Shown here: in pieces, positions 7,976-15,572 of the stretch
Position numbering within the stretch: the stretch's first letter is position 1
How the letters are laid out: every line of letters starts with the position of its first letter
From: Bradyrhizobium frederickii
GTDB lineage: Bacteria; Pseudomonadota; Alphaproteobacteria; Rhizobiales; Xanthobacteraceae
DNA length: 64,000 bases
Assembly: GCF_004570865.1 (NCBI RefSeq)
Contig: NZ_SPQS01000013.1
Coordinates: forward strand, 124,001-188,000
Reading direction: 5' to 3'
Program-made: the position numbers and the translations under genes
Notes under the pieces: generated by a model
What the model was told of the DNA's origin: nothing
The model's input: the letters and a program-made list of their open reading frames with translations, nothing else
The model's database searches: none

Positions 7976-9073
7976 TCAGGGCACGAAAACCATGAATACG
8001 TAGACGGCAAATACCACCATATGGACCAGCCCGAACAGGACGTTTGTTCTGCCTGTGCCGAAGGTCAGCATGCTCAGGAAGAAGGTCAGGAGCAGGAGCA
8101 CGCTGCCCTGGGCGCTGAGGCCGAGCTCGAGCTCCTTGTCGAGCGCGTAGGTGGCGATGCCGACGGCCGGAATCGTCAGCCCGATGGTGGCGAGCGACGA
8201 GCCCAGCGCGAGGTTGATGCTCTTTTGCAGATCGTTCCTGCGGGCCGCTGCTACGGCCGCGACGCCTTCCGGCATCAGGATCAGGAGCGCGACCAGAAGG
8301 CCGGCAAAGGCCGGAGGCGCGCCGATCCTGACCGCAACGGCATCGACTACCAGCGAGAACTTCTTGGCGAGCAGCACCACCGCCAGCAGTGCAATCAGCA
8401 GCAGCAGGACGCTGAGCACGAACTTTCTGCCCGACAGATGCACCGCGCCGCTGTCCCCGTCCGCCCGTTCATGGACGAAGTAATCCTTGTGCAGGACCGT
8501 CTGGGTGTAGAGAAACACCCCGTACAGCGCGAGCGTGACGACGTCGACGAAACCGAGCTGAGCTGCCGAATAGACCGGCCCCGGCGTACTGGTCGTGTAG
8601 TTGGGCATGATCAGCGTGATGGTCGCGAGCGCGAACAGGACGCTGAGATAGACGTTGGCGCCCGACAGCTGAAAACCCTGTTCGCGATAGCGCAGGCCGC
8701 CGATGAAGATGCAGAGCCCGACGAGGCCATTGCAGACGATCATGACCACGGCGAACACGGTGTCGCGCGCCAGCGCCGGCGCGGGCTTGTCACCGAGCAT
8801 GATCGTGGTGATCAGCGCCACCTCGATGATGGTCACCGAGAGCGTCAGCACCAGCGTGCCATAGGGCTCGCCGACCCTTTCGGCGATCACTTCGGCATGA
8901 TGAACCGCGGCGAACACAGTGCCGAACAGGATGACGAGCAGCACGGTCGCGAAGACGAGCCCGCTCAGCGAGAGCGTGAACGCGTAGCCCGTTGCGCTGA
9001 CGGCTGCGAACAACAGCACGGCCAGCGCCGGAAAGATCCAGGCCGACCGGGGCATCGGATTATGCGCGCTCAT
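7976..9073 (-). CDS. chaA: Calcium/proton antiporter, ChaA-like
   Basis: A 365-residue inner-membrane exchanger of the CaCA superfamily with about eleven predicted helices. The two inverted ion-binding repeats are visible as GEPYGTLVLTLSVTIIEVAL near residue 65 and LMPEGVAAVAAARRNDLQKS then NLALGSSLATIGLT near residue 270. The acidic residues in both repeats bind the cation. E. coli ChaA exports Ca2+ or Na+/K+ in exchange for protons at high pH. A second, unrelated antiporter gene (9123-10613) is immediately upstream on the same strand with a 49-base gap, so the two may form a transcript for ion and pH homeostasis. Confidence 0.9.
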   Translation of the reverse strand: MSAHNPMPRSAWIFPALAVLLFAAVSATGYAFTLSLSGLVFATVLLVILFGTVFAAVHHAEVIAERVGEPYGTLVLTLSVTIIEVALITTIMLGDKPAPALARDTVFAVVMIVCNGLVGLCIFIGGLRYREQGFQLSGANVYLSVLFALATITLIMPNYTTSTPGPVYSAAQLGFVDVVTLALYGVFLYTQTVLHKDYFVHERADGDSGAVHLSGRKFVLSVLLLLIALLAVVLLAKKFSLVVDAVAVRIGAPPAFAGLLVALLILMPEGVAAVAAARRNDLQKSINLALGSSLATIGLTIPAVGIATYALDKELELGLSAQGSVLLLLTFFLSMLTFGTGRTNVLFGLVHMVVFAVYVFMVFVP

Positions 9074-9122
9074 CCATCGGCTCCAATCATCCGGCCGAGC
9101 AGTAGCAAATCGGCCGGCAGAT

Positions 9123-10613
9123 TCAATGCCAGTGCGGCATCGGTGCGATGGGCAGGAACGTCAGCAGCAGGAACAGCGGGATCAGCACGGCACTGGCGCG
9201 CAAGAGATAGCCAAAGAAGCTCGGCATCTCGATGCCGTTCTCGCTGGCGATGCTGCTTACCATGAAGTTCGGCGCATTGCCGATATAGGTGAGCGCCCCC
9301 ATGTAGACCGCCCCCATCGAGATGGAAGCAAGCGTGCCCGACATCTCATGCATCAACACGTGCGGGTCGCCGCCGGCGAGCTCGAAGAACAACAAATAGG
9401 TCGGTGCATTGTCGAGGAATGCCGACATCAAGCCCGTGAACCAGAAATAGGCGACCTCGCGCGGCGCTCCGTCCGGCCCCGTTACGGCCGACAACAGCCA
9501 GGCGAAGGCGCCGTGGTGACCGGCATTGAGCATGGCGATCACGGGGATGATGGCGACGAAGATGCCCGCGAACAGCTTTGCGACCTCGCGGATCGGCTCC
9601 CAGGTGAAGCCGTTGGCCAGCCTGTGCTCGTCCGGCGTCAGCCACACCGACAGCGCCGCAATGGCGAGCAGCGCCGAATTGCGCGCGATATCCTCCAGCT
9701 CGAGCTTCGTTCCGAGAACGTCGAAGGCAATGCCGGACTTCCACATCGCCGACATCAGCAGGCTCGCGACGATGGCAGCTATCAGCACGAGATTGACGAG
9801 GCCGCGGATGCGGACCGGCTTGGCGGAACCGGCCTCCTCGCGCAAGGGCTCGCTGCGGAAGCGCCAGACGTCGACGGCGACGAAAATCGCGAGCAGCAAT
9901 CCGGCCACGAGCGCGGTCTGCAGCCAGATGGTCCGTGTGGTCCAGAAGAAGTCGACACCATGCAGGAAGCCAACGAACAGCGGAGGATCGCCGAGCGGGC
10001 TCAACGCGCCGCCGACATTGGCAACCAGGATGATGAAGAACACGATGACATGAGCGTTATGCCGCCGCGGCCGGTTGGCTCGGATCAGCGGACGGATCAG
10101 GATCATCGCGGCACCCGTGGTGCCGACAATGCTCGCCCCCAGCGTGCCGAGCGCGAGGATGCCGACATTGATCGCCGGCGTGGCCTTGATGTCGCCGGTG
10201 ATGAGAATGCCCCCAGCCACGACGTAGAGCGAGAACAACAGCACGATGAAGCCGAGATATTCGGCGAGCATGGCGTGGACGAGCGCCGCCAGTGTTGCCG
10301 TGCCGCCGGCGAAAATCACGAGCGAGACGAGCGCGGCCAGCGACCAGGCGGCGGCGACCTTGCCGTAATGATGGTGCCAGATCTTCGGAAACAACAAGGG
10401 CCCCAGCGCGATCGACAGCAGCAGACCGGCAAAGGGCAGCGCATAGGGCCAGCGCATCGCCGCACCGTCGAGCCCGGTTGCGGCCCAGGCCTGCTGCGGC
10501 AACAAGGCGAGCATGGCGACGAGGGATACGCCCCTGAGCCGCGTGACGGATCGTCTAATATCCAATGAAGCGCCTTGCCGTTTCGACCGCACCGAAACTG
10601 TCGAGATTGTCAT
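9123..10613 (-). CDS. Sodium:proton antiporter, NhaD/IT-superfamily type
   Basis: A large membrane protein (496 residues from ATG 10613) with about twelve helices. Typical ion-transporter-superfamily features are IWHHHYGKVAAAWSL after the first helix, the GTTGAAMILIRPLIRANRPR segment, GGALSPLGDPPLFVGFL near residue 215, and FLDNAPTYLLFFELAGGD near residue 410; the last two are re-entrant hairpins of the NhaD/CitM fold. A signal-like segment ends near QQAWA. The start is uncertain: ATG 10613 overlaps the upstream hydrolase by 59 bases, and ATG 10514 would shorten the N-terminus. The neighbour chaA supports a cation exchange role. Confidence 0.82.
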   Translation of the reverse strand: MTISTVSVRSKRQGASLDIRRSVTRLRGVSLVAMLALLPQQAWAATGLDGAAMRWPYALPFAGLLLSIALGPLLFPKIWHHHYGKVAAAWSLAALVSLVIFAGGTATLAALVHAMLAEYLGFIVLLFSLYVVAGGILITGDIKATPAINVGILALGTLGASIVGTTGAAMILIRPLIRANRPRRHNAHVIVFFIILVANVGGALSPLGDPPLFVGFLHGVDFFWTTRTIWLQTALVAGLLLAIFVAVDVWRFRSEPLREEAGSAKPVRIRGLVNLVLIAAIVASLLMSAMWKSGIAFDVLGTKLELEDIARNSALLAIAALSVWLTPDEHRLANGFTWEPIREVAKLFAGIFVAIIPVIAMLNAGHHGAFAWLLSAVTGPDGAPREVAYFWFTGLMSAFLDNAPTYLLFFELAGGDPHVLMHEMSGTLASISMGAVYMGALTYIGNAPNFMVSSIASENGIEMPSFFGYLLRASAVLIPLFLLLTFLPIAPMPHWH

Positions 10614-11355
10614 GTCCGCCGCCCGCAAAGCGCACGAACTGCTTCGGTTCATGCGCGAGCGCGAACAGACGCTCCCCGAACAGGATCGAAATGGCAAGGT
10701 CATTGGTGCCATGCATCACCAACAGCGGCACCGTGACGCGCGCGATCCGTTCGTCGGAGCGAAACTGGTCGCGCATGAGAAGGCGCACTGGCACGTACCG
10801 GAATGCCAATGCTGCAATGTCGGCGGTCGAAGTGTACGGCGCCTCCAGGATCAATCTGCCGATGGCGTGTTCGGAGGCGAGCGCGACCGCCACGCCCGTC
10901 CCGAGCGAAAAGCCCCAGGCGACGATTCGTTCCGCCCCATAGCGCGCGCTGGTGAAAGCGTAGGCTTTGGCCGCGTCGCGCAGCAGGCCCTGCTCGCTCG
11001 GCGCGCCGCTCGAGCCGGCATAGCCGCGATAGGACAGCGCGACGAGGCCGGTGCCGTCAGCAATCATGGCCTTGAAGCGGCTGACACGACCCGCAAGAAA
11101 ATCGCCATTGCCCGGGAAATACAGGATCACGGGACGGCCGGACTTCGCCGGCACGTGCCAGACAATGACCTTCTCGCCATCCGAGGTGGTCAGGACATGC
11201 TCTTCTGCCTCGGGCAAACCTGCGGCATCGGGTGCAGTGCGACCGACGGGCGGGATCGGAAACAGCATCTCGCGCTGCCGGACATACAGCACGACGAGCC
11301 CGACGAAATAGACGGTCACGAGCAGGATGACAGTCCACTTGGCGATGGTGATCAT
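10555..11355 (-). CDS. Membrane-anchored alpha/beta hydrolase (BEM46/ABHD13-like)
   Basis: The protein has one N-terminal membrane helix (residues 8-25) and then an alpha/beta-hydrolase fold. The oxyanion and nucleophile regions are visible: ILYFPGNGDF near residue 80, SYRGYAGSSG near residue 110, and the nucleophile elbow GFSLGTG near residue 150. The acid is in VMHGTNDLAI and the catalytic His in AGGGHDNL. This is the arrangement of the BEM46/YfhR group, membrane-tethered serine hydrolases of unknown substrate. It overlaps the start of the antiporter gene, so the two are probably cotranscribed. Confidence 0.88.
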   Translation of the reverse strand: MITIAKWTVILLVTVYFVGLVVLYVRQREMLFPIPPVGRTAPDAAGLPEAEEHVLTTSDGEKVIVWHVPAKSGRPVILYFPGNGDFLAGRVSRFKAMIADGTGLVALSYRGYAGSSGAPSEQGLLRDAAKAYAFTSARYGAERIVAWGFSLGTGVAVALASEHAIGRLILEAPYTSTADIAALAFRYVPVRLLMRDQFRSDERIARVTVPLLVMHGTNDLAISILFGERLFALAHEPKQFVRFAGGGHDNLDSFGAVETARRFIGY

Positions 11356-11379
11356 GGCGCGGCCGGCCCCGGTTTGAAC

Positions 11380-11514
11380 TCAGGGCTTGCGACGGCTCCG
11401 CAGCAATTTCATGACGTCAGGCCGAAGGCTTGCCGGTAAGTCGCGACAGCCGCACGCCACCTTGTGGGCGGCGTGCCATTTGACGCGCTGCTCGCGCGTC
11501 GCCTTGGGCGGCAT
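11380..11514 (-). CDS. Candidate 44-residue basic protein
   Basis: Reading the minus strand between the hydrolase and pntB gives an ATG-to-TGA frame of 44 codons. The product contains KATREQRVKWHAAHK, then a CGC pair, and ends with RSRRKP; it is strongly basic with two nearby cysteines. The stop lies 24 bases before the hydrolase ATG, which suggests coupling. There is no strong Shine-Dalgarno. It could be a real small gene or chance coding; only conservation would decide. Confidence 0.4.
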   Translation of the reverse strand: MPPKATREQRVKWHAAHKVACGCRDLPASLRPDVMKLLRSRRKP

Positions 11515-11569
11515 GCGATGGGACCGGTGCCATCCTTGTCGATGGCCACGGTCCGCTTCCTTCGCGCGC

Positions 11570-12967
11570 CTACATCGCCTTGACGATGTTCTCGGTGACC
11601 TTCTTGGCGTCGCCGAGCAGCATCATGGTGTTGTCGCGATAGAACAGCGGATTGTCGATGCCGGCATAACCCGAGGCCAGCGAGCGCTTGATGAACATCA
11701 CGGTGCCGGCCTTCCAGACCTGCAGCACCGGCATGCCGTAGATCGGCGAGGTCTTGTCCTCTTCGGCCGCCGGGTTGGTGACGTCGTTGGCGCCGATCAC
11801 GAAGGCGATGTCGGCCTGCGCGAATTCGGAGTTGATGTCCTCGAGCTCGAACACCTCGTCATAGGGCACGTTGGCTTCGGCGAGCAGCACGTTCATGTGG
11901 CCGGGCATACGGCCTGCCACCGGGTGAATGGCGTATTTCACCTCGACGCCTTCCTTCTTCAGGATGTCGCCCATTTCGCGCAGCGCGTGCTGAGCCTGCG
12001 CCACTGCCATGCCGTAGCCGGGCACGATGATGACCTTCTGCGCGTTCTTCATGATGAAGGCCGCATCGTCCGCCGAGCCGAGCTTGGCGGGCTTCTGCTC
12101 GCCCGTACCGCCGCCGGCCGCGGCGGTCTCACCGCCGAAGCCGCCGAGGATGACCGAGATGAAGGACCGGTTCATCGCGTGGCACATGATGTAGGACAGG
12201 ATCGCGCCGCTTGATCCGACCAGCGCGCCGGTGATGATCAGCGCCGAATTGCCGAGCGTGAAGCCGATGCCGGCCGCGGCCCAGCCGGAGTAGGAGTTCA
12301 GCATCGAGATCACGACCGGCATGTCGGCGCCGCCGATCGGGATGATCATGAGCACGCCGAGCGCCAGCGCCAGGATGACGATCATCCAGAAGTCGAACGC
12401 GCTGCCGGAGATCACCAGCCCGACGATGAAGAACACCAGCGCGGCGGCGATCGCGATGTTGATGATGTGGCGGAACGGCAGGATGATCGGCGCGCCGCTC
12501 ATCCGCGCGGACAGCTTCAGGAACGCGATCACCGAGCCCGTGAATGTCAGCGCGCCGATGGCGACGCCGAGCGACATTTCGACAAGGCTCTGCGCATGGA
12601 TGTGGCCGGGCGTGCCGATGTCGAAGGCCTCGGGCGCGTAGAACGCGCCGGCCGCGACCAGCACGGCGGCCATGCCGACCAGCGAGTGGAAGGCGGCGAC
12701 CAGTTCCGGCATCGAGGTCATCGGCACGCGGCGCGCGATGACAGCGCCGATGGTGCCGCCGATGGCAATGCCGACGATGACGAGCACCCAGGCCAGGCCG
12801 TCGGCCGGCGGATGGTTGGCAAGCGTGGTCGCGACCGCGATCGCCATGCCGATCATGCCGAACAAGTTGCCCTGGCGCGACGAGGCCGGGCTCGACAATC
12901 CGCGCAGCGACAGGATGAACAGCACCCCCGCCACGAGATACAACAATGCAGAGAGATTGGCGTTCAT
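11570..12967 (-). CDS. pntB: NAD(P) transhydrogenase subunit beta
   Basis: The beta subunit of proton-translocating transhydrogenase, 465 residues. The N-terminal half has about eight membrane helices (dII, residues 1-265) and the C-terminal half is the NADP(H)-binding domain dIII. Seen are the conserved PGYGMAVAQAQHALREM loop, IHPVAGRMPGHMNVLLAEA, and the C-terminal VIGANDVTNPAA plus RSLASGYAGIDNPLF. The complex drives NADPH formation from NADH using the proton gradient. It is the last gene of pntAA-pntAB-pntB, with 40- and 13-base gaps. Confidence 0.97.
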   Translation of the reverse strand: MNANLSALLYLVAGVLFILSLRGLSSPASSRQGNLFGMIGMAIAVATTLANHPPADGLAWVLVIVGIAIGGTIGAVIARRVPMTSMPELVAAFHSLVGMAAVLVAAGAFYAPEAFDIGTPGHIHAQSLVEMSLGVAIGALTFTGSVIAFLKLSARMSGAPIILPFRHIINIAIAAALVFFIVGLVISGSAFDFWMIVILALALGVLMIIPIGGADMPVVISMLNSYSGWAAAGIGFTLGNSALIITGALVGSSGAILSYIMCHAMNRSFISVILGGFGGETAAAGGGTGEQKPAKLGSADDAAFIMKNAQKVIIVPGYGMAVAQAQHALREMGDILKKEGVEVKYAIHPVAGRMPGHMNVLLAEANVPYDEVFELEDINSEFAQADIAFVIGANDVTNPAAEEDKTSPIYGMPVLQVWKAGTVMFIKRSLASGYAGIDNPLFYRDNTMMLLGDAKKVTENIVKAM

Positions 12968-13006
12968 CTCAGGTCCCCATCTGTCCCGTCAGCCCGAGGT
13001 GGCCGC

Positions 13007-13324
13007 TTACTTCGACTTCTTCTTGTACATCGCCAGCATGCGCTGGGTGACAAGGAAGCCGCCAAAAATGTTCACGCAGGCGAAGATCAACGCGACGAAG
13101 CCGAAGGCGCGCGCCCAGCCCGAGCCACTCGAGACGTTGGCAACGCCGCCCGCGAGCAGCGCGCCGACCACGATCACCGAGGAGATCGCGTTGGTCACGC
13201 TCATCAGCGGGGTGTGCAGCGCCGGCGTCACCGACCACACCACGAAATAACCGACGAAGACGGCGAGGACGAAGATCGACAGCCGGAAGACGAAGGGGTC
13301 GACGACCTGTGCAACATGCTCCAT
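13007..13324 (-). CDS. pntAB: NAD(P) transhydrogenase subunit alpha part 2
   Basis: A 105-residue membrane protein with three predicted helices, carrying the membrane part that in E. coli is the C-terminus of PntA. Recognisable segments are VGYFVVWSVTPALHTPLMSVTNAISS and the FGFVALIFACVNIFGGFLVTQRML end. Splitting alpha into two polypeptides is usual in alphaproteobacteria. The gene sits between the soluble alpha part (13337-14464) and pntB. Confidence 0.95.
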   Translation of the reverse strand: MEHVAQVVDPFVFRLSIFVLAVFVGYFVVWSVTPALHTPLMSVTNAISSVIVVGALLAGGVANVSSGSGWARAFGFVALIFACVNIFGGFLVTQRMLAMYKKKSK

Positions 13325-13336
13325 GGCGATCTCTCC

Positions 13337-14464
13337 TTATGCCTTCGGCTGGAAGTTCGGGTGGATGACGGCGCCGTCTTTCGTCAGCGCGGTCGCCTTG
13401 ACCAGCTCGTCGTCCCAGTTGACGGCGAGCTTCTTCTCTTTCTTGTCGACCATGGTCTCGATGAAGGAGAACAGGTTGCGGGCGTAGAGGCTGGAGGCCG
13501 AGGCCGCGACGCGGCCGGCGACATTGGTGTAGCCGACGATCTTGATGCCATCGAGATCGACGACCTCGCCCGGCTTCGCGCCTTCGACATTGCCGCCGCG
13601 CTCGACGGCGAGATCGACCAGCACCGAGCCCGGCTTCATCGACCTGACCATCTCGGCACTGACCAGCTTCGGCGCCGGCCGGCCCGGGATCAGCGCGGTG
13701 GTGATCACGATGTCCTGCTTCTTGATGTGCTCGGCGGTGAGCGCGGCCTGCTTGGCCTGATATTCCTTGGACATTTCCTTGGCGTAGCCGCCGGCGGTCT
13801 GCGCGTTCTTGAACTCTTCGTCCTCGACGGCGAGGAATTTTGCGCCGAGCGATTCGACCTGTTCTTTCGTGGCGGGACGCACGTCGGTCGCGGTGACGAC
13901 GGCCCCTAAGCGGCGCGCGGTCGCGATGGCCTGAAGGCCGGCGACGCCGACGCCCATCACGAACACCTTGGCCGCGGGCACGGTGCCGGCCGCCGTCATC
14001 ATCATCGGAAAGGCGCGGCCGAAGGCTTCGGCGCCCTCGATCACGGCGCGATAACCGGCAAGGTTCGCCTGCGAGGACAATACGTCCATCACCTGCGCGC
14101 GGGTGATGCGCGGCATCAGCTCCATCGCGAAGGCGGAGACGCCGGCATCGGCGATCGTCTTCAGCGCGGCCTCGTTGCCGTAGGGATCCATGATGGCGAT
14201 GACGAGCGCGCCGCGCTTGTACTGCGACAGCTCCGAGGCTTCGGGGCGCTTCACCTTGATGATGATGTCGGCATCTTTCAGCGCGTCGGTGCTGACGGTG
14301 GCACCTGCGGCAGTGAATTCGGAATCCGGCAGGCCCGACTTGATGCCGGCGCCCGGCTCGACGGCGATCTCGGCGCCTAACGCCTTGAACTTCTTCACCG
14401 TATCAGGCGAAGCGGCGACACGCGGCTCCGACGGATCGATTTCCTTGGCAACGGCAATCTTCAT
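13337..14464 (-). CDS. pntAA: NAD(P) transhydrogenase subunit alpha part 1
   Basis: The soluble NAD(H)-binding dI subunit, 375 residues. It starts MKIAVAKEIDPSEPRVAASPD, has the alanine-dehydrogenase-like fold, and shows the Rossmann stretch VFVMGVGVAGLQAIATARRLGA near residue 175, plus PGRPAPKLVSAEMVRSMKPGSVLVDLA near residue 265. I place the start at ATG 14464, where GGAGG stands eight bases before it, rather than an ATG eleven codons upstream. First gene of the pnt operon. Confidence 0.96.
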   Translation of the reverse strand: MKIAVAKEIDPSEPRVAASPDTVKKFKALGAEIAVEPGAGIKSGLPDSEFTAAGATVSTDALKDADIIIKVKRPEASELSQYKRGALVIAIMDPYGNEAALKTIADAGVSAFAMELMPRITRAQVMDVLSSQANLAGYRAVIEGAEAFGRAFPMMMTAAGTVPAAKVFVMGVGVAGLQAIATARRLGAVVTATDVRPATKEQVESLGAKFLAVEDEEFKNAQTAGGYAKEMSKEYQAKQAALTAEHIKKQDIVITTALIPGRPAPKLVSAEMVRSMKPGSVLVDLAVERGGNVEGAKPGEVVDLDGIKIVGYTNVAGRVAASASSLYARNLFSFIETMVDKKEKKLAVNWDDELVKATALTKDGAVIHPNFQPKA

Positions 14465-14601
14465 GAGGCCTCCGGCGACGCGGGAAAAAGCGCGCACGCG
14501 AACTTAGCGTTACTCCCGCAACGTTGGATACCGGTTTTGGGACCGGCTTGAATGCAAATTTTATGGGCACCGACGACGCTGGCGGCGCGGCAGGCGATGG
14601 A

Positions 14602-14754
14602 TCAGGTGAGGAAGATCGCCATCAGGATCACGATGAGCGCGACCGAGGCCGTGCCATACTTCACCAGTTTGATGAAGCCCTCATAGGTCTGCTCGTGGGC
14701 AACATAGTCGTTGCCGTCGGCGGTGGTGTAGGCCACTTCGCTATGGTCAGCCAT
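14602..14754 (-). CDS. aa3-type cytochrome c oxidase subunit IV
   Basis: A 50-residue protein starting MADHSEVAYTTADGNDY, with a soluble acidic N-terminus and one C-terminal membrane helix (GTASVALIVILMAIFLT). This is the pattern of the bacterial aa3-oxidase subunit IV family (pfam COX4_pro_2). The usual YEGF(I/L) sequence precedes the helix. The start at ATG 14754 is supported by GGGGA nine bases before it; a longer frame upstream is not family-like. It is away from the main cox operon, next to the pnt genes, and probably has its own transcript. Confidence 0.9.
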   Translation of the reverse strand: MADHSEVAYTTADGNDYVAHEQTYEGFIKLVKYGTASVALIVILMAIFLT

Positions 14755-14850
14755 GGATGTCCCCAGTCGAAAGTCGAATTCCTGGGTGGCAATACCGCAA
14801 ACTCTCGGGCAGGGCAACGGCAGGGGGGCGCGGTTTTCCCGCAAATCGGC

Positions 14851-15237
14851 TCATTTGGAATCCCAATTGTCGCGGATCCAGCGCGCGAGGCTCTCCTCGC
14901 TGACCTCATCGGAAGCGAGCGACAGGATCATGGCTGCCGCTTCTGCCTCGGGCACAACGAAGTCGATGCCGTTCACGCCGAGAAACGTGTACAGCGCCAG
15001 CAGAGACGTGCGTTTATTGCCGTCGACGAACGGATGATTGCGCGCGATGCCGAAAGCGTATGCCGCCGCCAGTTCAGGAAGATCCGCGCTCTCGTAAGAC
15101 CATTTGTTTCTGGGCCGATCGAGCGCGGATTCGAGCATGCCTTCGTCTCGAAGGCCGCTTGCACCGCCATGGATCACCAGCTGTTCGTCATGGATCGCAA
15201 TGATGATCCGACGCGTCAGCCAGAACGGCTCGCTCAT
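14851..15237 (-). CDS. doc: Fic/Doc-type toxin (death-on-curing family)
   Basis: A 128-residue toxin with the Fic core motif HPFVDGNKRT near residue 67, which places the catalytic His and the phosphate-binding loop. Doc enzymes phosphorylate EF-Tu and stop translation; the close Fic relatives AMPylate targets. The N-terminal IIAIHDEQLVIHGG helix is typical of death-on-curing proteins. It overlaps its antitoxin gene by four bases (ATGA), so translation is coupled and antitoxin is made first. Confidence 0.92.
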   Translation of the reverse strand: MSEPFWLTRRIIIAIHDEQLVIHGGASGLRDEGMLESALDRPRNKWSYESADLPELAAAYAFGIARNHPFVDGNKRTSLLALYTFLGVNGIDFVVPEAEAAAMILSLASDEVSEESLARWIRDNWDSK

Positions 15238-15500
15238 TTGGCAAGCTCGGCGAGTGCGTTGTGATAACGCTTCATGCCTCGCCGCGCGACTTCCATTGCT
15301 TTTTCGAAGTCGGGATCATGCGGCGTCAGCAAGACACCACCGCCCGATTGCTCGACCGGAAACAGCTTGTCGCCCTCTTTGAGATTCAGGCGAGCCGCGA
15401 GCTCTTTCGGCAGGATCACGCCAATCGAATTGCCTATCTTTCTCACCTGAAGCACGGTGGACTCGTTCTTCAGGTCCTTCGGGTCCGTGTTCTCGTTCAT
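15234..15500 (-). CDS. AbrB/SpoVT-fold antitoxin
   Basis: An 88-residue antitoxin. Residues 17-60 form the swapped-hairpin AbrB DNA-binding fold, with VRKIGNSIGVILPKELAARL and EGDKLFPVE characteristic of MazE/AbrB-like antitoxins. The C-terminal part (residues 60-88) should bind and neutralise the Doc toxin encoded next. The pair likely represses itself by binding the palindrome at 15512-15529 just upstream. The ATG is at 15500. Confidence 0.9.
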   Translation of the reverse strand: MNENTDPKDLKNESTVLQVRKIGNSIGVILPKELAARLNLKEGDKLFPVEQSGGGVLLTPHDPDFEKAMEVARRGMKRYHNALAELAK

Positions 15501-15511
15501 GGTCGCACCTC

Positions 15512-15529
15512 GTTATACACTTGTATAAC
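15512..15529. promoter_or_regulatory. Palindromic operator of the toxin-antitoxin pair
   Basis: A perfect 18-base palindrome, GTTATACA-CT-TGTATAAC, ends 11 bases upstream of the antitoxin ATG. Its AT-rich centre could also contain the -10 element. AbrB-fold antitoxins bind such sites, so autoregulation is the natural reading. Confidence 0.75.
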
Positions 15530-15572
15530 TCCCCACGGCCGACCGTTCAACAAATGTTTTACGTCGCGTGCG

